Of a stretch of 64,000 nucleotides of DNA, positions 1-6,949 are shown one piece after another (position 1 is the first letter of the stretch; each line of letters opens with the position of its first letter). The notes below the pieces were generated by a model. The model was given only the letters and a program-made list of their open reading frames with translations. It did no database searches and was not told the DNA's origin. This DNA is from Winogradskya humida (GTDB taxonomy: Bacteria; Actinomycetota; Actinomycetes; Mycobacteriales; Micromonosporaceae). Both the position numbers and the translations under genes were made by a program. The stretch lies in the NCBI RefSeq assembly GCF_016862215.1, contig NZ_BOMN01000115.1:1-64000 (forward strand), in the 5' to 3' direction.

Positions 1-138
1 TTGTTCCGCGAGGCGAACACCCACCGGGCACAGGCCATCGCTGACCATGAACGTGACCGCAGGCGTTCCACCGGTGACCTGTTCGACTGGGCCCGGTTCA
101 CCAACCGCTGGCGTGTGAAGTACGCCGCCGCCTACTAA
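1..138 (+). CDS. 3' end of an unidentified gene (partial)
   Basis: The open frame runs in from the window edge and gives 45 residues, rich in Arg and aromatic residues, ending in KYAAAY before a TAA stop. The family is not recognisable from this tail. The stop codon coincides with the left end of the following insertion sequence. Rejoining the flanks across a TA target still reads TAC TAA, so the insertion probably did not truncate the protein. It could be the end of another mobile-element protein, but nothing visible shows that. Confidence 0.4.
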   Translation: MFREANTHRAQAIADHERDRRRSTGDLFDWARFTNRWRVKYAAAY

Positions 139-1039
139 AAGCTCCTAAAACGATCTAGTGAATCGATGTTGATCAGCGCCACGATGTGAAGACCAATCTC
201 GTTCGGTCATGCATGAGCAAGGCATAGATCGTCGAGGACGAGTTGTGGGAATCGATGGAGCCGCTGCTGCCGCCGTGGCCGGACAAGGCGCCCGGGACCA
301 CGGCCGGTGCCGGACCGGCAGTGCCTGCAAGGAATCTTGTACGTGTTGCACACCGGGATCGGCTGGGAAGATCTCCCGCAAGAACTTGGGGTTCGGCTCT
401 GGGATGACGTGCTGGCGCCGGCTCAAGCGGTGGACCGACGCCGGAGTGTTCGATCAACTGCATCAGCTGTTGCTGGCGAGGTTGAACGCGGCGAACCTGA
501 TCGACTGGTCGAGGGCGGCGGTGGACGGTAGTCACACCGACGCCCAAAAAGGGGTTCCGGAACAGGTCCGTCGCCGGTCAACCGCGGCAAGCCCGGCTCC
601 AAGCATCACCTGATCTGTGACGGGAACGGCACCCCGCTGCTCGTGCTGACCAGCGGCGCGAACGTGCCCGACATCAGCCGTGCCGTCGACCTGCTCGACC
701 TTTTCCCGCCCGTCGCAGGACGCCGGGGCCGGCCACGGCGGCGCTTCGAGGTGTTGCTGGCGGACAAGGGCTACGACAGTGAAGCCTTCCGCCAGGCCTG
801 CCGTGAACGTGGTACCGAACCGATCATCGCCAAACGTAAGACCAGCGGGATGAGAGGCCTGGGCAAGCTGCGCTACGTCGTCGAACAGACCTTCGCCCTA
901 CTCCACCAATTCCGCCGTCTCGCCGTGCGCTGGGAACGCTACCTCGACATCCACGACGGTCTCGTCAGCCTCGCCTGCGCCCTCATCTGCCGGCGCCGTT
1001 TGATCAACTGGACCAACCAGAGATCGTGTTAGGAGCTTT
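138..1039 (+). mobile_element. IS5-family insertion sequence, degenerate, about 0.9 kb
   Basis: Terminal inverted repeats of about 19 bases are visible: the left end at 138-156 begins AAAGCTCCTAA, and the right end at 1021-1039 read in reverse is identical except for one base. They enclose a transposase gene related to the IS5 family. The length and the TA-like junctions fit the IS427-type subgroup. The exact target duplication cannot be fixed because AT bases border both ends. The transposase is broken in several places, so the element looks immobile unless helped in trans. Confidence 0.8.
228..1032 (+). pseudogene. IS5-family transposase, multiple frameshifts
   Basis: Homologous segments lie in alternating frames. 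Residues like IVEDELWESMEPLLPPW are in frame 3 (from 228, with no clear start and a stop just before). ILYVLHTGIGWEDLPQELG is in frame 1 (about 325-390). GSGMTCWRRLKRW through DWSRAAVDGSH is in frame 2 (about 391-550). GPSPVNRGKPGSKHH through the DDE-type C-terminal part (LLADKGYDSEAF; KRKTSGMRGLGKLRYVVEQTF) is in frame 1 to the stop at 1032. The last shift lies on a CAAAAAGGGG run and could be a programmed -1 frameshift, known in some IS5 groups. The two earlier shifts and the missing start argue for decay. Confidence 0.8.
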
Positions 1040-1064
1040 AACCCTCGAGCCGAACTCTCCGTCA

Positions 1065-1403
1065 CGCAGGGTCTGATACGACAAGCAACGCGCGCACGTG
1101 AAAGCACTCAACCACAGTCCACAACCGGTGGCGAGTCCGGCGGGAATGGACGCGACATGGGCGACGTGGTGGCTCTACGCGTACGAGCCGGACGCAAGCA
1201 GGCATTCCTGCGTAACGGAGGAAATCCTGCGCGTCTTCTTCGCGAGCCCGCCATGCCGTACTTCGCCTCGGCAATGGCAGCAAGCCTGCCGCGATCGAGC
1301 AACAAACCGGTCTTCGGCCACTATTCCGGCGGCACGCTCTCATGCCGCCGTTGGTGCGCATCGGTTAGCGGTTAGTTGTCACGCTCGGTTATCAGACCCT
1401 GCG
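1065..1403. repeat. 339-bp segment bounded by 14-bp inverted repeats
   Basis: CGCAGGGTCTGATA at 1065-1078 is the exact reverse complement of 1390-1403. The enclosed sequence has no convincing gene. Together with the stretch up to 1450 it fills the gap between the insertion sequence and the next gene. It could be a small non-autonomous (MITE-like) element or a paired regulatory repeat. No clear target-site duplication was seen. Confidence 0.35.
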
Positions 1404-1450
1404 CAGGGCTAGTGTCGTGGCGTGCCGAAGGGATTCGTGAAACCTGCCTG

Positions 1451-1831
1451 ATGCGGGCCGATCAACCGGCTAGCGTCGGGACGGTGATAGGACCACTCGA
1501 GACTCCGTCAGAGGAAGGACGATTCTGGCCCATTGTCGGGGCGATCGCGGCGACCTTTGGTCTCGTGTTGCTGCTCTGTTGCTCTGCGACGCTATGGCGC
1601 GGGCTGCTTACTCTGGGGGACTGTTATCCCGACGATTATCGGCCCGAGTGTGCGCCCGACCGGCTGCGAATCAGCGAGTGGGCGCCGGTCTGGGGGACGT
1701 CGATCGGTCTGGCTATTGCCGTGATCGGGTGCTGGATCTGGCCACGACATCCCCGTGCGGTCTGGCTCTTTTTCGGGTACGTGGTGGCGTTGCTCGGCTT
1801 CGCGGCTGGCTTTCCGGGTGCTGGCGACTGA
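1451..1831 (+). CDS. small membrane protein, unknown function
   Basis: A 126-residue protein with three likely membrane helices: residues about 25-48 (WPIVGAIAATFGL onward), 73-92 (GTSIGLAIAVIGCW) and 100-120 (WLFFGYVVALLGF). A short loop between helices 1 and 2 carries two cysteines (DCYPDDY and PECAPD) that could pair outside the cell. The ATG at 1451 places the first helix after about 24 polar residues; the frame is open upstream to 1376, so a longer form is possible. No family is recognised. It sits beside mobile-element debris. Confidence 0.5.
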   Translation: MRADQPASVGTVIGPLETPSEEGRFWPIVGAIAATFGLVLLLCCSATLWRGLLTLGDCYPDDYRPECAPDRLRISEWAPVWGTSIGLAIAVIGCWIWPRHPRAVWLFFGYVVALLGFAAGFPGAGD

Positions 1832-2347
1832 CGACGGCCGGTCGGCATCCGGATTCGCCGCTGACTCTGACAGCGTGGCAGGGACCGCCGTCGAATACGT
1901 CGACGGGCAGCCACGTTTGCTCGATCTCGCAGCCGAAGATGTCGCGGCCGGCAAGGCGCTCGACAGGCTATCTCCGGGCGAGGCATCGCGGCCTCGGGTG
2001 AAGATTGCACAATCGGGGACACTCGTTGTGCAGAGCAAGGGTGTCGACCCCACCTGCCTGGCACGACTGGAAGAGATTCTCACGGGCCGCTCATATGACG
2101 AGGTAAACGCCGATCCCCGGCAAGCAGCGCTAATCGCGCCGGCAGAGGAAGACATCGACGGATGCTCCGCGACGCTGTGGCCTCGCTGGAACTCTCGGGA
2201 CAGTCGCAGGCGGCGCGGCAGTGGGCGAACGCGGAGTTCAGCGCAACGGCGAAGGACAGCCTGACGGTGTTCCTGGCCGCGCTCACAGATCTGGCGCGAC
2301 GAGCCGTCGTCAACAACGACCAAATCTACTGCTACGTATGTCTCTGA
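1818..2347 (+). pseudogene. hypothetical protein gene, probably frameshifted
   Basis: Frame 3 from a GTG at 1818 encodes a coding-like stretch (VAGTAVEYVDGQPRLLDLA through RQAALIAPAEEDIDG) to about 2160. Frame 2 from about 2162 continues in similar style (LRDAVASLELSGQSQAARQW through DLARRAVVNNDQ) to a stop at 2347. The frame-3 reading degenerates into Arg/Ser-rich residues exactly where frame 2 becomes plausible, so a single frameshift near 2150-2165 is the simplest explanation. The predicted protein is soluble and unrecognised. The start overlaps the preceding gene by 14 bases. A sequencing error cannot be excluded. Confidence 0.4.
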
Positions 2348-2529
2348 CCTGGCCACTCCGACGGCCGCCGTGACGTCCTCATGCCGCGCACCGCGCTTCG
2401 CATCGGGCCGCCGCGGTGACTGACTGCAGAGCAGCGCGCGGCGTGGCCTTGCGCGATGGGCCTTACCGGTCATCGAGACGGCGATCTCGCGGACGAAAGT
2501 ATCTGTGGCATCCTTCGCCGGTGCAGTCG

Positions 2530-3096
2530 ATGGGTTCGCAAGACGTCGATCAGGCCATGGCCGCGATGATGCGGGCGCTCACCCCTCACCTCATACGGGA
2601 CTGGAACGTCCCGGCCGGTCGCTTGGAGTGGAGTTGCTGGCAGACCGCAGCCCACGTGGCCCATGACCTGATGGCCTACGCGGGGCAGCTCACGGCTCGT
2701 CCTGCCAACGCTTATCTGCCGTTTGATCTCACCGTCCGCCAGGGCACCCCACCCCGGGACGTCCTCGAGGTGGTCGCCGCTTCCGGCGGTTTACTCAGCA
2801 GCGCTGTCAGGACCGCCGATCCGCAAGCCCGAGGCTGGCACTGGGGTCCCACCGACCCGGCTGGATTCGCCGCTCTGGGCGTCAATGAGATCCTCATGCA
2901 CACCCATGACATCGCCGAGGGCTTGGAAGTCACCTGGCAGCCACCGTCAGCACTCTGCGCCGCCGTGCTGCAGCGGCTTTTTCCCGACGCACCAGCCGGA
3001 AATCCCGTCGAGGTTCTTCTCTGGTGCACCGGGCGGGCACCACTGAATGATCGGCCTCGACGCACCACATGGATTCTCAAGGCCGCCGTCGACTGA
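2530..3096 (+). CDS. maleylpyruvate isomerase-like (MDMPI/DinB) protein
   Basis: A 188-residue helical protein. The N-terminal part (CWQTAAHVAHDLMAYAGQL) and the later HTHDIAEGL motif place histidines as in the mycothiol-dependent maleylpyruvate isomerase / DinB four-helix fold, where three histidines bind a divalent metal. Actinobacterial relatives are mostly uncharacterised; known members use mycothiol as cofactor. The start is uncertain: ATG 2530 or GTG 2521 both keep the fold, and the frame is open back to 2416. It converges on the XRE regulator, 22 bases away. Confidence 0.6.
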   Translation: MGSQDVDQAMAAMMRALTPHLIRDWNVPAGRLEWSCWQTAAHVAHDLMAYAGQLTARPANAYLPFDLTVRQGTPPRDVLEVVAASGGLLSSAVRTADPQARGWHWGPTDPAGFAALGVNEILMHTHDIAEGLEVTWQPPSALCAAVLQRLFPDAPAGNPVEVLLWCTGRAPLNDRPRRTTWILKAAVD

Positions 3097-3118
3097 GAAG
3101 CCCGACCCGCACGAGGTG

Positions 3119-3937
3119 TTACGGCGTGGTGTGGACGGCGGCGAGGTAGGTGAGGGCCTGTTCGCTGCGGCTGCCCGGCTCCGCCGTGCCTACCTGGAGT
3201 TGCTGGCCGGGGGCGTCGCGTACATCAAAAGTCTGGTAGGTGAGGTCTATGCGGCCGGCTTGGGGGTGGTGGAAGGTTTTGTCGGTGCGGGGGAGGGCGC
3301 CGACGCCCTGCCTGGTCCAGCGCCGGGTGAACTCTGGGGTGTCCGCGAGGTCCTCCAGCACCGTGAGGATGTCCGGGTCGGCGGGGAACAGGCCCGCGTT
3401 GAGCCGTAAGGCATCCACGATGGCGTCGGCCATCGCGGGCCAGTCGCCGAAGAACGTGGTGGCCTGCGGGTCGGTGAAGACCACGCGCATCATGCTGGGG
3501 CGGGGGCCGAACGGGGCGAGCAGGGCCGCGCCGAGGGGGTTGGCGGCCAGGACGTCGAAGGCCGGGCCGAAGACGTACGCGGCGGCCTGGGGAAATCCGT
3601 TCATCAGGGTGAGCAGCGTCGGGTGCACGTAGTCGGCGGACGCGGCCGGGGAGACGGCAGGGTTGAGGCCCGCTAGCCGGTAGAGGTGGCCCCGGGCGTC
3701 GGCGTCGAGGCGGAAGACCCGGGCGATCGCGTCGAGGATCTGTGCCGAGGGGTTGCGTTCGCGGCCCTGTTCGAGGCGGGCGTAGTAGTCGACGCTGACC
3801 CCGGCCAGGACCGCGACCTCTTCGCGGCGCAGGCCCGGCACTCGGCGGTCGCCGCCGGAGATCAGGCCGCTGTCGGCCGGGTTGACCTGCGCGCGGCGGG
3901 CGCGGAGGAACTGCCCGAGCGGGTTCGCATGTGCCAT
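3119..3937 (-). CDS. XRE-family regulator with MmyB-like ligand-binding domain
   Basis: A 272-residue protein. Residues about 10-80 form a Cro/C1 helix-turn-helix (VPGLRREEVAVLAGVSVDYYARLEQGRERNPS), and the rest matches the MmyB-like sensor domain of many actinomycete regulators (FDVLAANPLGAALLAPF; DADARGHLYRLAGL). Such proteins usually repress a neighbouring redox enzyme and respond to a small lipophilic ligand; that is family knowledge. The ATG at 3937 gives a standard N-terminus. It is divergent from the aldehyde dehydrogenase with 102 bases between starts, so that gene is its likely target. Confidence 0.85.
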   Translation of the reverse strand: MAHANPLGQFLRARRAQVNPADSGLISGGDRRVPGLRREEVAVLAGVSVDYYARLEQGRERNPSAQILDAIARVFRLDADARGHLYRLAGLNPAVSPAASADYVHPTLLTLMNGFPQAAAYVFGPAFDVLAANPLGAALLAPFGPRPSMMRVVFTDPQATTFFGDWPAMADAIVDALRLNAGLFPADPDILTVLEDLADTPEFTRRWTRQGVGALPRTDKTFHHPQAGRIDLTYQTFDVRDAPGQQLQVGTAEPGSRSEQALTYLAAVHTTP

Positions 3938-4039
3938 GACCACGAGTTTAGGAACATCGCCGGGAGGGCTACCAGGGTGCCGTACTCCCTGGAAGATCGT
4001 GCCTCCCGCGACCGGGCCGGGGCCCGCAGGATCTCTGGC

Positions 4040-5362
4040 ATGTCGACTTTCTCCGTCATCAATCCCGCCACTTCCGAGATCGCCGGCGAGGCCCCGGACT
4101 GCACCCGGGCAGAGCTGGACGCAATGGTCGCAGCCGCCCGGGGCGCTCAGCCGGGGTGGGCGGCCCTCCCGGTGGACGAGCGCCGGAAATACCTGCACGC
4201 GATCGCCGACGTGATCGACGCGAACGTCGCGGAACTTGCCCGGCTGGTAACCCTTGAACAGGGCAAACCCGAGAGTGTGGCCACCGAGGAGGTCGCGGGG
4301 CTGAGCTACTGGCTGCGGGAGACCGCGAAGCTGGACCTGCCGGTGACCGTCAACCAGGACGACGACGAGCGACGGTCGGTCACCGAGCATGTTCCCATGG
4401 GAGTCGTGGCGGCGATCACGCCGTGGAACTATCCGCTGGGGCAGTTGTCGTTCAAGCTCGGGCCGGCGCTGCTGGCCGGGAACACCGTGATCGTGAAGCC
4501 GTCGACGTTCACCCCGCTGTCGTCGCTGCGCCTGGGGGAGCTGCTGCGCGATGTGCTGCCCGCCGGGGTGGTCACCGTCGTCACCGGCGGTGACGATCTG
4601 GGGCCGTGGGTGAGCCGGCACCCGGGTATCGACAAGATCAGTTTCACCGGATCCACGCGGACCGGGCGCGACGTCATGGCCGGTGCGGGGGCTTCGCTGT
4701 CGCGGGTCACGCTGGAGCTCGGGGGCAACGACGCGGCGATCGTGCTGCCGGACGTCGACGTCGACGAGGTCGCCGGGAAGCTGTTCTGGGCGGCGTTCAG
4801 CAACGCCGGGCAGATCTGCCTGGCGACCAAGCGCCTCTACCTGCACACCGATGTGTACGACCGGATCGCCGCCCGGCTCGTGGAGCTCGCCGGGAAAACG
4901 AAGCTTGGGCCGGTGTCGAACCACCGCCAGTACGACACCGTCATCGACCTGCTGCGGGACTGCCGCGACAATGGTTACGACATCCTCACCGGCGGGCCGG
5001 CCGAGGGATTGTTCGTCCGGCCCATTCTGATCGGCAACCCGCCGGAGGACGCGCGGATCGTCCAGGAGGAGCAGTTCGGCCCCATCCTGCCGCTGCTGAA
5101 GTTCGACGACGTCGAGGACGCCATTCAACGGGCCAATGCTGTGGAGTACGGCCTGGGCGCCTCGGTCTGGTCCGCCGACCCGGACGCCGCGCTCGCCGTG
5201 GCGCGACGACTGGAGGCCGGCACCGTGTGGGTGAACGAGGTCATGCACCTGTCACCGCTCGTGCCGTTCGGCGGCTTGAAGCAGTCCGGCATCGGCGTCG
5301 AGAGCGGCGTGGCCGGGCTGCTCGAGTTCACGGAGCGCCGGACCATCACCGTCAAGCGCTGA
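4040..5362 (+). CDS. NAD(P)-dependent aldehyde dehydrogenase
   Basis: A 440-residue member of the aldehyde dehydrogenase superfamily. Visible signatures are the cofactor-binding TPWNYP segment, KPS, the FTGST motif, the catalytic glutamate in LELGGND, the catalytic cysteine in FSNAGQICLA, EEQFGP and the PFGG block near the end. It is somewhat shorter than the usual 470-490 residues, mainly in the region before FVRPILI, but every catalytic element is present. It oxidises an aldehyde to the acid; the substrate is not evident. It lies 16 bases before the AlkC-type gene and is divergent from the XRE regulator. A link to the NRPS cluster is not shown. Confidence 0.9.
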   Translation: MSTFSVINPATSEIAGEAPDCTRAELDAMVAAARGAQPGWAALPVDERRKYLHAIADVIDANVAELARLVTLEQGKPESVATEEVAGLSYWLRETAKLDLPVTVNQDDDERRSVTEHVPMGVVAAITPWNYPLGQLSFKLGPALLAGNTVIVKPSTFTPLSSLRLGELLRDVLPAGVVTVVTGGDDLGPWVSRHPGIDKISFTGSTRTGRDVMAGAGASLSRVTLELGGNDAAIVLPDVDVDEVAGKLFWAAFSNAGQICLATKRLYLHTDVYDRIAARLVELAGKTKLGPVSNHRQYDTVIDLLRDCRDNGYDILTGGPAEGLFVRPILIGNPPEDARIVQEEQFGPILPLLKFDDVEDAIQRANAVEYGLGASVWSADPDAALAVARRLEAGTVWVNEVMHLSPLVPFGGLKQSGIGVESGVAGLLEFTERRTITVKR

Positions 5363-5378
5363 TCAGGAGAATGTAGCC

Positions 5379-6488
5379 GTGCCTTTCGCCGATCAGCTCA
5401 TCAGCAAGTCGACAGCCGACAACCTCACCCGCGCGGTCCACGCGGCCGTACCGGGGAATCCGCTGAATGCCCTGCGTACGGCGGCCGCCGCCCTCGACGG
5501 CCTCTCGTTGCGGGAGCGCGCGGACCTGTTGCGTGACGCGATCCTCACCGACGTTCCGGGCAGCTACGCCGACCTCGCGCGCGTCGTGCGGGCAGCCCGC
5601 ACTGATTTCCCGGGGTTCGGCGGCTGGATGATCTGGCCGGTCACGGCTGCGGTCGCGGCAAGGGCCGTGGCCGACGGGGGTGAGGCGGCGTTCGACGACG
5701 CGATGGCGATGATGGCCGAGCTGACCGGGCTGCTCACCGCCGAGTTCGCGATCCGGGCGCTGCTGCGCCACGACCTCGACCGGGCGCTGGCCACGGCACT
5801 GGGGTGGACGACCTCGGACGACGTCGACGTGCGCCGGCTCGCCTCGGAGGGCACCCGGCCGTATCTGCCCTGGTCGGTGCGGGTGCCCGGGATCATCGCC
5901 CGGCCCGGGGCGACGGTGGCGATCCTCGACGCGCTCTACCGCGATCCCAGCGAGTACGTGCGGCGCTCGGTCGCGAACCACCTCAACGATCTCAGCCGGG
6001 ACCACGCGGGGCTGGTCGTCGAGGTGGCCGGGCGGTGGCTGGACGCGCCGGACGAGAACACCGGGCGGGTGGTGCGGCACGGTCTGCGTACGCTGATCAA
6101 GAGGGGTGATGCACCTGCCCTGGCTTTGCTGGGTTTCTCGGCCGAGGCGTCGTCGCTCGAGGTGGACGGCCCGGCGGTGAACCGCGACGTCGTGCCGATC
6201 GGCGAGGCGGTCGAGTTCCGCGCGACGGTCCGCAACACCGGCGCCACGGATGCTCGCCTCGCCGTCGACTATGTCGTGTTCCACCACAAGGCCAACGGCA
6301 CCCAGACGGCGAAGACCTTCAAACTCACGACCACAACCCTCAAGCCGGGCCAGACTCTTGAGGTACGCCGTGAGCACTCGTTCCGCGTCATCACCACCCG
6401 CCGGTACCACCCGGGTCCCCACGCGATCGCGTTGCAGGTCAACGGCATCGTCACGGAGAGCGCCGGGTTCGACCTCGTGACCGGGTGA
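5379..6488 (+). CDS. AlkC-type DNA alkylation repair glycosylase
   Basis: A 369-residue protein. Residues 1 to about 255 are HEAT-like repeats with the AlkC hallmark sequences VRRLASEGTRPYLPW, YVRRSVANHLNDLSRDH and VVRHGLRTLIKRG. Residues about 265-369 look like the C-terminal Ig-like domain typical of AlkC. AlkC removes 3-methyladenine and 3-methylcytosine from DNA. The GTG at 5379 is preceded by AGGAGA with 8-base spacing. It follows the aldehyde dehydrogenase closely and lies about 3 kb from a cluster that may make a DNA alkylator, so a self-protection role is possible. AlkC homologues also occur outside such clusters, so this may be coincidence. Confidence 0.85.
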   Translation: MPFADQLISKSTADNLTRAVHAAVPGNPLNALRTAAAALDGLSLRERADLLRDAILTDVPGSYADLARVVRAARTDFPGFGGWMIWPVTAAVAARAVADGGEAAFDDAMAMMAELTGLLTAEFAIRALLRHDLDRALATALGWTTSDDVDVRRLASEGTRPYLPWSVRVPGIIARPGATVAILDALYRDPSEYVRRSVANHLNDLSRDHAGLVVEVAGRWLDAPDENTGRVVRHGLRTLIKRGDAPALALLGFSAEASSLEVDGPAVNRDVVPIGEAVEFRATVRNTGATDARLAVDYVVFHHKANGTQTAKTFKLTTTTLKPGQTLEVRREHSFRVITTRRYHPGPHAIALQVNGIVTESAGFDLVTG

Positions 6489-6511
6489 TCCGGGCCGGTA
6501 CGCTGGCCGCC

Positions 6512-6946
6512 ATGTTCCTAGGTATTGACCATGTTGGACTTATGACCGACGACCCCGCTCGCGCCGGCACCTTCATGAAGCTGCTGGGCATGTCGCTCAC
6601 CGACCAGGGGGCCGCCGACGCGTACGGCGTGTCGTGTGACTTCTGGCAGTTCTCGGACGACGCCCGCGAGACCGCGGTGGAGCTGGTCGCGCCGACGCGG
6701 GACGACTCGGCGATCGCGGTGCCGCTGAGCACCCGCGGCCCCGGGCTCTACCACGTGGCTTTCGAGGTCGACGATCTGGACGCCGACGCCGAGGAGCTGG
6801 TGGCGGCGGGGTTCGTGCGCATCGACGAGGATCCGCATCCCGGCGCGCGCCCCGGAATGCGGGTTCAGTTCCTCTACCTGCCGGAGCCCGTCAATTCCCT
6901 GATGGAACTGGTCCAGTACGACCAGCCCCGCCGCCGGAAAGGCTGA
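6512..6946 (+). CDS. VOC/glyoxalase-superfamily protein
   Basis: A 144-residue single-unit vicinal-oxygen-chelate protein with the paired beta-alpha-beta-beta-beta layout: IDHVGLMTDDP at the start, GLYHVAFEVDDLDADAEEL in the middle and NSLMELVQ at the end. The motifs resemble methylmalonyl-CoA epimerase-like members (first His in IDHVG, second in YHVAFEV, Glu in LMELVQ as metal ligands). The ATG at 6512 is the natural fold start; the open frame begins at 6485 and would overlap the previous gene. Substrate unknown. It could also be a small-molecule binding or resistance protein, a common role for VOC folds near antibiotic genes. Confidence 0.75.
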   Translation: MFLGIDHVGLMTDDPARAGTFMKLLGMSLTDQGAADAYGVSCDFWQFSDDARETAVELVAPTRDDSAIAVPLSTRGPGLYHVAFEVDDLDADAEELVAAGFVRIDEDPHPGARPGMRVQFLYLPEPVNSLMELVQYDQPRRRKG

Positions 6947-6949
6947 TTC

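Noticed and set aside
1041..1450. Several short open frames on both strands after the insertion sequence
   Set aside because: They overlap each other in different frames, lack ribosome sites and motifs, and have no consistent coding bias.
3938..5248. Long minus-strand open frame extending the XRE regulator across the aldehyde dehydrogenase
   Set aside because: The extension is antisense to a clearly conserved enzyme and consists of Arg/Gly/Val-rich shadow sequence; the regulator fold starts at 3937.
4040..5362. Aldehyde dehydrogenase considered as truncated because it is short
   Set aside because: All catalytic and cofactor motifs are present in order; the lower length is spread over variable loops.
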